Positions 31,243 through 39,504 of a stretch of DNA of 64,000 nt are shown in pieces. A program made the translations under genes and the position numbers. The stretch covers positions 1 through 64,000 of the forward strand of contig CALGMJ010000011.1 in NCBI GenBank assembly GCA_937958875.1, given 5' to 3'. The notes beneath the pieces are model-generated. The model had not been told where the DNA came from. It searched no databases and saw nothing but the letters and a program-made list of their open reading frames with translations. Each line of letters opens with the position of its first letter. Within the stretch, counting starts at the first letter, position 1. The stretch comes from an uncultured Verrucomicrobiales bacterium (GTDB lineage: Bacteria > Verrucomicrobiota > Verrucomicrobiia > Verrucomicrobiales > Akkermansiaceae).

Positions 31243-32411
31243 AATGGGCTTCGGCGATGCTCCTGGCCCTGACACTGCTAGTGAGTTCCTGCGCATATCG
31301 TGAGATCACTCCTTCACCCTCTGGCACCTCATGGACCGAGGGTAATCGCATCGACACCTTGGTAAATGGGAAAACCTTTTACCCAGCGATGCTCACCGCT
31401 ATTCGGAATGCCAAGCGCTCGATCACTTTTGAAACCTTCGCCTACGTCAACGCGCCAATTACCACACAGTTTACCGAAGCTCTCGCTCAAAAAGCTCACG
31501 AAGGAGTCGAAGTGCGCATCATCCTCGATGCGGTAGGATCAAAAAAACTCAAGCCAGCACACCTCTCGACACTTAAAAAGGCGGGGGCTCAGGTCTATCT
31601 CTATCGCCCATTCAAAGCTTGGCGCCTCCTTCACTCAAACAATCGCACCCACCGTAAAATTCTCATCATTGATGGAAAGACAGCCTTTACTGGAGGTGCG
31701 GGATTTGCCCACTCCTGGCTGACCGACTGGCGCGATACACAATACCGAATTCAAGGCCCAGCCGTCGCTCAGCTCCAAGAATCATTTAGCGAAAACTGGC
31801 TCGAACTGAGTGGTGAAACGCTGAAAGATTCATTATATTTCCCGCCCCTCTCGCCAGTTGGCTCACACCGAGCAGCCTTCGTTTCAGACACGATATCGAA
31901 CCGAGAAAACCCACTCGCGCATGGGGTCCTAGAAGCGATCCGTTCTTCCCGAAAATCTCTTCTACTAGAACAATCGTACTTTGTCCCAAATGCAACCTTC
32001 CGCAAAGCATTACTCGATGCGGCACAACGGGGAGTAAAGATCGAAATCATCGTTCCGGGGGCTGACATTGATTCACGCGCTACGCGTTACGCTTCTCAGA
32101 ATCACTGGCGTCAATACTTAGAATCAGGGATCCAGCTTTATCAATACGAAGCGGGGATGCTCCACGGTAAGTTACTCATTTCTGACGGCCTTCTAAGTAT
32201 TGTGGGCTCGGGGAACCTCGATGACCGCTCATTTTTCCTCAACGATGAGGTAAATTTACACGTCCACTCGCGCGCTTTTGCGAGCGATCAGGAACGAATG
32301 TTTCGCCAAGATCTTCGGAAGAGTCGAAGGATTACGACAGCTAACCTCTCTCAGTTACTTGCTCCCTGGCTGTCACGCACCCTCGCTGGATTCATCAGCG
32401 CTCAGCTTTAG
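31239..32411 (+). CDS. Cardiolipin synthase-like phospholipase D family lipoprotein
   Basis: Lipobox-like VSSCAY; HRKILIIDGKTAFTGG and MLHGKLLISDGLLSIVGSGNLDDRSF HKD motifs. Confidence 0.9.
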   Translation: MKWASAMLLALTLLVSSCAYREITPSPSGTSWTEGNRIDTLVNGKTFYPAMLTAIRNAKRSITFETFAYVNAPITTQFTEALAQKAHEGVEVRIILDAVGSKKLKPAHLSTLKKAGAQVYLYRPFKAWRLLHSNNRTHRKILIIDGKTAFTGGAGFAHSWLTDWRDTQYRIQGPAVAQLQESFSENWLELSGETLKDSLYFPPLSPVGSHRAAFVSDTISNRENPLAHGVLEAIRSSRKSLLLEQSYFVPNATFRKALLDAAQRGVKIEIIVPGADIDSRATRYASQNHWRQYLESGIQLYQYEAGMLHGKLLISDGLLSIVGSGNLDDRSFFLNDEVNLHVHSRAFASDQERMFRQDLRKSRRITTANLSQLLAPWLSRTLAGFISAQL

Positions 32412-33394
32412 GCGGTCTTTTTCTTCCGCCGCGCCTTCTGCTCGGCCAACCAATCACGATCTTTCTGCGAAAGCTGAAGCTCATTGGTTTTCGACTTTCT
32501 TCCATTCGGTTCAACTAAAACAAGATTTCCCGCGGAATAACGCTTGAGCCGGGCGAAAAGTTTCTGACCATTCTTCCCAGTCCAGAGCCGATAGCCTTTT
32601 TGCGCCATTCTTTTCTGCCAGATCTTAGTATTATGCTTCTGGGTGAGGACTCGATCCTTAAGAAGCTGGAAATACTCTGGGCCTTGGCCTCTGCGAAATC
32701 CTCGATACTGGTCGATGACTTCTCCACTAGGATCTAGAACTACTACCGTCGGCAGACCGAGAACACGATATTGCTTCTTCAGCTTCTTCACATACTGCCG
32801 TTTTCTCGTGGTCTCATCCCCCTGCTCACCGATCCCCTGAGCACCAGCATTGAGATCGATACGGAGTGGAACAATGCGATCAGTCGACCAAGATTTAAAA
32901 TCGCTCTTCGAAAAGAGTTCACGGCTGAGCACCTTACACGCCGGGCTTTTTCCTGCCGCCTGATTTGTAAACCACATCACGATGGGCTTCCCACTAGTGA
33001 GTGATTCACGACGAGCTTCCTGAAAACTCACGCCCCATCCTCCTTTATTTTTCAGCGGCTTTAAAAATGGCTTATCGAAAGCGATATCAGCCGTAGGATT
33101 CGTATCATCTGACCATACAATCTGATTATCAGAAGGAAGAGTATACCCCTGAATCTTCACATTCTCCCCCACCTTCGTCGGAAGGTATCCTCCTAGATCA
33201 GCTGCTTTCCCGACCTGGATACCATCGCCTTCTTTTTTCTGAAATCCATTCTGGCTCATGATACGAGCCTTCTCTTCCGCAGAAAGAGGAGCATTTTTCT
33301 GCTTCTTATTCTTAGGATAAATAGTTCGAACTCCACAGGATGAGAGAGCCAGCAGGCTGCCAAGGCTCAGAATGATCAAGCGGTCAAATCTCAT
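32408..33394 (-). CDS. Lipoprotein with thioredoxin-like domain and SHD1-like C-terminus
   Basis: LSSCGV lipobox; GKPIVMWFTN..SPACKVL, VLGLPTVVVLDPSGEVI; C-terminal RLWTGKNGQKLFARLKRYSAGNLVLVEPNGRKSKTNELQLSQKDRDWL. Confidence 0.7.
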   Translation of the reverse strand: MRFDRLIILSLGSLLALSSCGVRTIYPKNKKQKNAPLSAEEKARIMSQNGFQKKEGDGIQVGKAADLGGYLPTKVGENVKIQGYTLPSDNQIVWSDDTNPTADIAFDKPFLKPLKNKGGWGVSFQEARRESLTSGKPIVMWFTNQAAGKSPACKVLSRELFSKSDFKSWSTDRIVPLRIDLNAGAQGIGEQGDETTRKRQYVKKLKKQYRVLGLPTVVVLDPSGEVIDQYRGFRRGQGPEYFQLLKDRVLTQKHNTKIWQKRMAQKGYRLWTGKNGQKLFARLKRYSAGNLVLVEPNGRKSKTNELQLSQKDRDWLAEQKARRKKKTA

Positions 33395-33430
33395 GCCAGC
33401 AATTTAGTCATGGAGAACTCTCACTGCCAA

Positions 33431-34192
33431 CTATTCAGATACTTCAAATTTTTCCAGACTCGCGATCGCAGCACGAGCAAGCGCACTCACACCAGCCTGA
33501 GTAGGATGAAGGAGATCTCCCTGCAATAAGGCACGAGTAGATCCTGCCTCCATGACCACTTGCCCCACTTTGAGCTCCTGATCCCCGCTGGCCTGCGCCA
33601 GAAAATAATTCAGCGGCAAAACTTTGACCTGTGATTTTTCCTGAGCCCATTCTCTGAGTCGCTGATTCGCCTGCTTCAGCTCCCCGTCAGTCGGCATTTG
33701 CGCCCTTGAAAGAATGCGTCCCACCGCAGCTTTCGCATTAGGTAAGTCACCCACGACTAGAGGACAGTTTAATCGATCCAGCTGGGCGAGTCATTTCTCT
33801 AAAAGCCTCATTCGCGCGCCGTCGGTTTTATCCGGTAGATCGCCGTAAAAATGCCAAAACAGGTAATCAACCGCAAATACGGTATCCGCTTTGTGAGCTA
33901 AAGCCTTATCAATCTGTGTCTTCCCTACCGAATCTACCGCCATAAAAAAGAAACGACTCCCCTGAAGTGGAATCTCATCATGATCAGGCAAAAGCTTAGC
34001 CAAGGCCTTATCAAAAGAGAGAGCATCTGACTTAGGGTGCCCTTTCCAATTTTTATATTCTGTAGTGTGAAATCCCGCGGCAAGACTCGCCCCGATCACA
34101 AAAGGCCTCTTCCCTTGCGCAAGTGCACATATAGAAAAAACACAATAAGATAACAAAAACACCAACCATACCCTCATCCTTACTAAGTCCAC
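33431..34192 (-). pseudogene. SGNH/GDSL-hydrolase-like gene interrupted by in-frame TGA at 33791-33793
   Basis: ORFs 33791-34192 and 33431-33754 are in the same frame; N half has signal peptide and VIGASLAAG, C half has DLLHPTQAG. Confidence 0.75.
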
Positions 34193-34308
34193 TTTTGGAC
34201 CTACATTTATTCAACGCAAAAACCAATGCCCCCATGAATTTAAAATTGGTGACCATGATCTGACCCGTTTTCCTTGCCGCATTTATCTAGGGCGCTACAT
34301 TCCGCGCC

Positions 34309-36000
34309 GTGAAGCAAAGCACTCTTTTTGGGATCTTCTTAGCCATTTTCTTTTCCGTTCTTACTCTTGGGATTGCCCAGGGCGCGTCAGACCTTGACCC
34401 AGCCTATCACTCCGGGGAACTTGGATTAACCAAGGATCAATACGCAAAATTCCCTCTCCCTCTCGCGACATACGATACTGTGGAACAAGAGGATTGGGGG
34501 ATTTGGCAAAAACTAAAATACCGTGCAGGTCAACAAGGTGGTTTTAATATCGTTGCCACCATTATTTTTGTCTGCGCCATCATCCATACCTTCCTAAGTG
34601 GATTTTTTCTCGAAATGGCTCACCACCACGAGGAAAAGCACAAAGAGCGCATCAAGGAACTTGGCCTCACTGGCGAGGCAAAACCTCACGACGACGCGAA
34701 GGATGACGTCTCCTTCCGCGCAAACCTATTCCACTTCCTCGGCGAAGTAGAAGCAGTCTTTGGGATCTGGGTCATCGCTCTTGCGGGAGCGATTCTCTGG
34801 TTCTTCGGCATTCAGGGCGAAGGCCTCGGAGCTGGATTTCAAGAAATCAAAAGCTACATCGGCCATGATGTAAACTTCACCGAGCCACTCTTCGTTGTCA
34901 TTATTATGGCCATCGCGGCAACTCGCCCGGTCGTTCGTTTTGCTGAATTCCTCGTAGACAAAGTTGCCCAAATCTTCGGTGGTTCTCCTGCAGCCTGGTG
35001 GCTCTCGGCTCTCACCATCACCCCACTCCTAGGCTCCTTCATCACTGAGCCTGCAGCTATGACCATCGCTGCCTTCTTACTTTCGAAGAAATTTTTCGAT
35101 CTCAATCCTTCCCCCAAATTCGCCTACGCCACTCTCGGGCTACTCTTTGTGAACATCTCCGTGGGCGGTACTCTCACCCACTTTGCCGCTCCTCCAGTGC
35201 TCATGATTGCGAGTAAATGGAACTTTGACATGGGCTTCATGTTCATGAACTTCGGCTGGAAAGCAGCGATCGGCATCGGCATATCAAACGCTGCTTACTT
35301 CTACTACTTCCGGTCTGAATTCGAGAAATTGAAGCCTACGGAAGATCGCGATATGCACATTCCATCGAAGTGGATCGACCGTGAAGACCCGATCCCAACT
35401 TGGATCACCGTCGCTCACCTCCTCTTCCTCGGGTGGACCGTTCTCAACGCCCATACTCCATCGATGTTCATTGGAGGTTTCCTCTTCTTCCTCGGCTTCA
35501 CCCAAGCAACTGGCCATCACCAGAATGACGTGAACATGAAGAGCCCTGTGCTCGTTGGCTTCTTCCTCGCCGGTCTCGTCATCCACGGCGGCTGCCAAGG
35601 CTGGTGGATCTCCGTCCTTCTTACCTCCATTGAAAACGGATGGGTCCTCATGATTGGATCGACCCTACTCACCGCCTTTAACGATAACGCCGCCATTACC
35701 TACCTCGCCTCACAGGCACCAGGACTAAGCATTGGAGCGAAATACGCCATCGTGGCAGGTGCGGTAACCGGGGGCGGCCTTACCGTCATCGCGAACGCAC
35801 CAAACCCAGCAGGGCAGTCCATCTTAGGGCGCTATTTCAAAGGTGGAGTTGCTCCCATGAATCTGGTCAAAGCGGCCGCAGTCCCAACAGTTATTGTGGG
35901 CCTTTGCTTCATGATTTTCCCCTCTTCAGGACAGAAAATCGATCCAAAGCCAAAGGTCGAGAAGGCACCAGCAAAGGAACTTGTGTTGCCAAAACATTAA
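34309..36000 (+). CDS. Putative Na+/H+ antiporter (Na_H_antiport_3-like), GTG start
   Basis: Many TM helices; SALTITPLLGSFITEPAAMTIAAFLLSKKF, GGTLTHFAAPPVLMIASKW. Confidence 0.8.
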   Translation: MKQSTLFGIFLAIFFSVLTLGIAQGASDLDPAYHSGELGLTKDQYAKFPLPLATYDTVEQEDWGIWQKLKYRAGQQGGFNIVATIIFVCAIIHTFLSGFFLEMAHHHEEKHKERIKELGLTGEAKPHDDAKDDVSFRANLFHFLGEVEAVFGIWVIALAGAILWFFGIQGEGLGAGFQEIKSYIGHDVNFTEPLFVVIIMAIAATRPVVRFAEFLVDKVAQIFGGSPAAWWLSALTITPLLGSFITEPAAMTIAAFLLSKKFFDLNPSPKFAYATLGLLFVNISVGGTLTHFAAPPVLMIASKWNFDMGFMFMNFGWKAAIGIGISNAAYFYYFRSEFEKLKPTEDRDMHIPSKWIDREDPIPTWITVAHLLFLGWTVLNAHTPSMFIGGFLFFLGFTQATGHHQNDVNMKSPVLVGFFLAGLVIHGGCQGWWISVLLTSIENGWVLMIGSTLLTAFNDNAAITYLASQAPGLSIGAKYAIVAGAVTGGGLTVIANAPNPAGQSILGRYFKGGVAPMNLVKAAAVPTVIVGLCFMIFPSSGQKIDPKPKVEKAPAKELVLPKH

Positions 36001-36006
36001 CGACCT

Positions 36007-36591
36007 ATGTTTACCGGACTCGTCGAAGCCACGGGCACCGTTTCCTCCCTGAAAGATCTCGGGGAGCAAGCACGTCTGGAACTGAAAATCCCATTTGCCA
36101 GTGAACTTGCTCTCGGCGACTCCGTTGCAGTCAATGGTTGCTGTCTTACCGTCGCAAGGCTTGGTGAGACCACGGCCTTTGACCTACTTGCTCAAACCCT
36201 TAAGGTCACCTCACTCGGCCAGCTGACTGCTGGTCGGGCGGTCAATCTCGAGCGAGCCCTCGCTGTCGGAGACAGACTCGGTGGCCACTTCGTCCAAGGA
36301 CATGTCGACGAAACTGGGAAGATCCTCGACCTCTCTCCGCTAGGTCAGGACCATCGCCTCGAAGTCAGCCTTCCCCCTTCCATCCATGCCCTCTGCCTGG
36401 ACAAAGGCTCCCTCACCATTGAGGGCATTTCTCTTACGATCGCGGAACTCAAAGAAGAAAGTGCCATCTTCTGGATCACCCCGCATACCTTTGAGGCCAC
36501 TCATCTTCATCAGGCCAAGACTGACCAGATCGTCAATCTCGAGGGAGACCTACTCGCGAAATACGTGCAGAAGCTACTCCCCCGAGCATGA
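36007..36591 (+). CDS. ribE: Riboflavin synthase alpha subunit
   Basis: MFTGLVEATGTV, VNGCCLTV, GGHFVQGHVDETGKI. Confidence 0.96.
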   Translation: MFTGLVEATGTVSSLKDLGEQARLELKIPFASELALGDSVAVNGCCLTVARLGETTAFDLLAQTLKVTSLGQLTAGRAVNLERALAVGDRLGGHFVQGHVDETGKILDLSPLGQDHRLEVSLPPSIHALCLDKGSLTIEGISLTIAELKEESAIFWITPHTFEATHLHQAKTDQIVNLEGDLLAKYVQKLLPRA

Positions 36592-37926
36592 GCGCGCTCT
36601 AATCCAACCGAACACACTCTCGGCTGAGTCTACCGACGCCGCACCTTCGCCTATCACGATTGGCTGCTCGTCTTCAGAGACATTATCACGTCCATGAGAA
36701 CCTTTAACGAGCTCTGCCTTCAGCGGGATCACGTCCATCAGACCACGTAGGCCGAGCTTCTTCTTCGCTAAGAACCCAGCGATTTTTAACAGGGGGAAAC
36801 GAATCTCCGGATCTAAGAAAAGCTCTACTGGATCATAACCCGGCTTACGATGGATATCGATACAGCGGGCAAAGTCTGGAGCCTTAGCATCATCCTCCCA
36901 GTAGTAGTAGGTAAACCAGGAATCCTCTTCTGACACGGCCACCAGATCACCTCCTCGCTCACGTCCGACACCATCGCCCCAGAGTTCATCCCCTTCACGG
37001 ACTTCTTCTACTCCGTCCACCTCTTCTAACATTCTTCTTACTTCCTCTTTGAGAGATTGATCATTGAGATAAATGTGGGCCACCTGATGATCTGCCACCG
37101 CAAAAACTTTACATCCCCCACAATCGAGCGTCTCCAGACCCAGTTCATCTTTGACCTGAATCCAACCTTTTTTACGGAAAACGCGGTTTAGGTGAATGGC
37201 TCGATTCACTTTAGAAATTCCATATTCAGAAAGAACAAGAACCTCTACAGATCGACTCTCTAAAAAAGAAATCAAATCACAAGTAACCTGATCGATGGCA
37301 GCATACTCAACCTCCATCTCAGGAGCTCCAGGACCGTACTTTTGAAGCCCATAATCAAGATGCGGGAGGTAGACGAGATTCATCTCCGGTGATTCCTTTT
37401 CTTCGATCCAGCGCGCCGAATCAGCAATCCACTGTGAGGAGGCAATCCCAGCCTTAGGCCCCCAAAAAGATGGGAATGGAAAGTCACCTAAGTCATCCTT
37501 AATCTCCTCTCGCATGCCCATCGGCTCCGTGTGAATGTCAAAAAACTTCCTCCCATCAGCCGGGTAAAGTGGTCGTGGCGTCGCTGAAAATTCAGCGGAA
37601 GAATACATGTTATACCACCAGAACATCTTCGCACATTTTCCAGAAATCCCCTCCCAAACCTTCTCACCTTTCACGAGGTGATTACTCTGTTTCCAGAATT
37701 TCACCTCAGCAGCCTCACGGTCGTACCAACCGTTGCCCACAATTCCATGTTCAGCTACTGGGCGTCCAGTGAGATAAGAGCTCTGCGCGGTACAAGTGAC
37801 AGCCGGAAAAGCGGGTCGAAAACTTCGCTGTTCCCGTTTTTCAGCCCAAGCTTTGAGCCGAGGCATTTCATGTAGGACTGATTTTGTCAGCCCCACCACA
37901 TTTAGCACCGCTACTCTGTTCGCCAT
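36574..37926 (-). CDS. Alkaline phosphatase-family phosphodiesterase/nucleotide pyrophosphatase
   Basis: FPAVTCTAQSSYLTGRPVAEHGIVGNGWYDR, VYLPHLDYGLQKYGP, VLVLSEYGI. Confidence 0.85.
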   Translation of the reverse strand: MANRVAVLNVVGLTKSVLHEMPRLKAWAEKREQRSFRPAFPAVTCTAQSSYLTGRPVAEHGIVGNGWYDREAAEVKFWKQSNHLVKGEKVWEGISGKCAKMFWWYNMYSSAEFSATPRPLYPADGRKFFDIHTEPMGMREEIKDDLGDFPFPSFWGPKAGIASSQWIADSARWIEEKESPEMNLVYLPHLDYGLQKYGPGAPEMEVEYAAIDQVTCDLISFLESRSVEVLVLSEYGISKVNRAIHLNRVFRKKGWIQVKDELGLETLDCGGCKVFAVADHQVAHIYLNDQSLKEEVRRMLEEVDGVEEVREGDELWGDGVGRERGGDLVAVSEEDSWFTYYYWEDDAKAPDFARCIDIHRKPGYDPVELFLDPEIRFPLLKIAGFLAKKKLGLRGLMDVIPLKAELVKGSHGRDNVSEDEQPIVIGEGAASVDSAESVFGWIRARSCSGE

Positions 37927-38047
37927 TGCGAATGGACCATGAATGAGCCTGTGCGCTAGTGTAAAGATTTTGTCTTATCTTTACCCAGGCTAAATCAAAG
38001 GGCACTCAGAGACTGACTATCTCCTGATCCTGACGAGATTCAAAAAA

Positions 38048-39448
38048 TCACATTTCCAGCATCATCCGAGTGGGATTCTCGAGGCAGTCTTTGATACGGA
38101 TCAGGAAGGTAACCGCTTCTTTACCATCGACGAGGCGGTGATCATAGCTGAGAGCAAGATACATCATGGGACGAATCTCAACCTTACCATTCACGGCTAC
38201 CGGACGCTGTTGGATAGTGTGCATTCCGAGGATGCCTGACTGAGGAGGATTCAGGATGGGAGTGCTGAGAAGGGAGCCGTAGACCCCGCCATTGGAAATG
38301 GTGAAGACCCCACCCTGAAGGTCTGAAAATTCGATTTTCCCCTCTTTACCTTTGACGGCATAGTCGATGATGTCTTTTTCGATTTGGGCGAAGCCTTTCT
38401 GGTCAGCATCTCGGAGGACGGGAACGATGAGTCCTTTTTCAGTGCCGATGGCGATACCGATGTCATAAAAATGATTTTCGATAATGTCAGTCCCATCGAT
38501 ACGCCCATTGACTGCAGGAACGTCTTTAAGAGCTTGGACGACGGCTTTGGTAAAGAGTGACATGAAGCCAAGTTTAACTCCGTGTTTTTTAACGAAGTCA
38601 TCCTGGACGGATTTACGCAACTTCATGATTTCGGTCATATCGACCTCATTGAAAGTAGTAAGGATGGCTGCAGTCTGCTGAGCATTGACGAGATGCTGAG
38701 CGATTTTACGGCGCAGAGGGCTCATCTTTTTCCGAGTGACACGAGAGTCATCGTCTTTAGCCGGAGCTGAAGCGGCTGCAGGCTTCGGCGGAGCGGAAGT
38801 CACAGGAGCTGGGGCAGCAGCTTGAGATTGAGCCTGAGGAGTAGCGACAGCTGCGGAAGTTTGGACTGGAGTTGGACTTTCGCCTGCACCTTCAGCGATG
38901 GAGCCAAGCACGGAGCCAATTTCAACTTCTGTTCCTTCGGGGATATCAATGGTGATGATGCCGGAGACCTCAGCCTCAACCTCTGAGGAGACTTTATCGG
39001 TATCTAGACTGACAATGATCTGACCTTTCTGAACCTGATCCCCAGAGCTAACTGTCCAGGCAGCAACGGTGGCAGAAGTGATAGACTCCCCCGCTGCTGG
39101 CACAACGATTTTAACAATCCGGGCGGGAGTAGAGGAGGCGGAACTGGGCGCAGCCGCAGCCTGAGCGGGTGGGGCAGCGGCTTCTACTGGAGCTGGAGTG
39201 GCGGCAGCTGGAGCACCTTCGGCAATGCTTCCGATGCTTGCTCCAATTTCTACTTCTTCCCCTTCGGCAATCGCGATACTCAAAGTTCCTGAAAATTCAG
39301 CTTCGAGGTCATTGGAGACCTTGTCTGTTTCGAGTGATACGAGGGTCTCCCCTTTTGTCACCTGATCGCCGTCTTTCTTATGCCACTGGGCGATGAGGGC
39401 TGAGGTGATGGATTCTCCGAATGGTGGGATGATGATGGACTGAGACAT
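38048..39448 (-). CDS. sucB: 2-oxoglutarate dehydrogenase E2 with two lipoyl domains
   Basis: [12 protein letters not shown] and [12 protein letters not shown] lipoyl sites; [13 protein letters not shown] catalytic motif. Confidence 0.95.
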   Translation of the reverse strand: MSQSIIIPPFGESITSALIAQWHKKDGDQVTKGETLVSLETDKVSNDLEAEFSGTLSIAIAEGEEVEIGASIGSIAEGAPAAATPAPVEAAAPPAQAAAAPSSASSTPARIVKIVVPAAGESITSATVAAWTVSSGDQVQKGQIIVSLDTDKVSSEVEAEVSGIITIDIPEGTEVEIGSVLGSIAEGAGESPTPVQTSAAVATPQAQSQAAAPAPVTSAPPKPAAASAPAKDDDSRVTRKKMSPLRRKIAQHLVNAQQTAAILTTFNEVDMTEIMKLRKSVQDDFVKKHGVKLGFMSLFTKAVVQALKDVPAVNGRIDGTDIIENHFYDIGIAIGTEKGLIVPVLRDADQKGFAQIEKDIIDYAVKGKEGKIEFSDLQGGVFTISNGGVYGSLLSTPILNPPQSGILGMHTIQQRPVAVNGKVEIRPMMYLALSYDHRLVDGKEAVTFLIRIKDCLENPTRMMLEM

Positions 39449-39504
39449 TGCTGAAGAGAGGAAAGAAGGAGGTGATGGTGAAAAATGTTACCGTAAGGTG
39501 GTTT

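Noticed and set aside
33791-33793. Genome-wide TGA recoding to Trp
   Set aside because: Confident genes in this window end in TGA (for example panE at 31240-31242, the GldA-like gene at 43321-43323, and the DUF4340 gene near 47810), so TGA is a normal stop.
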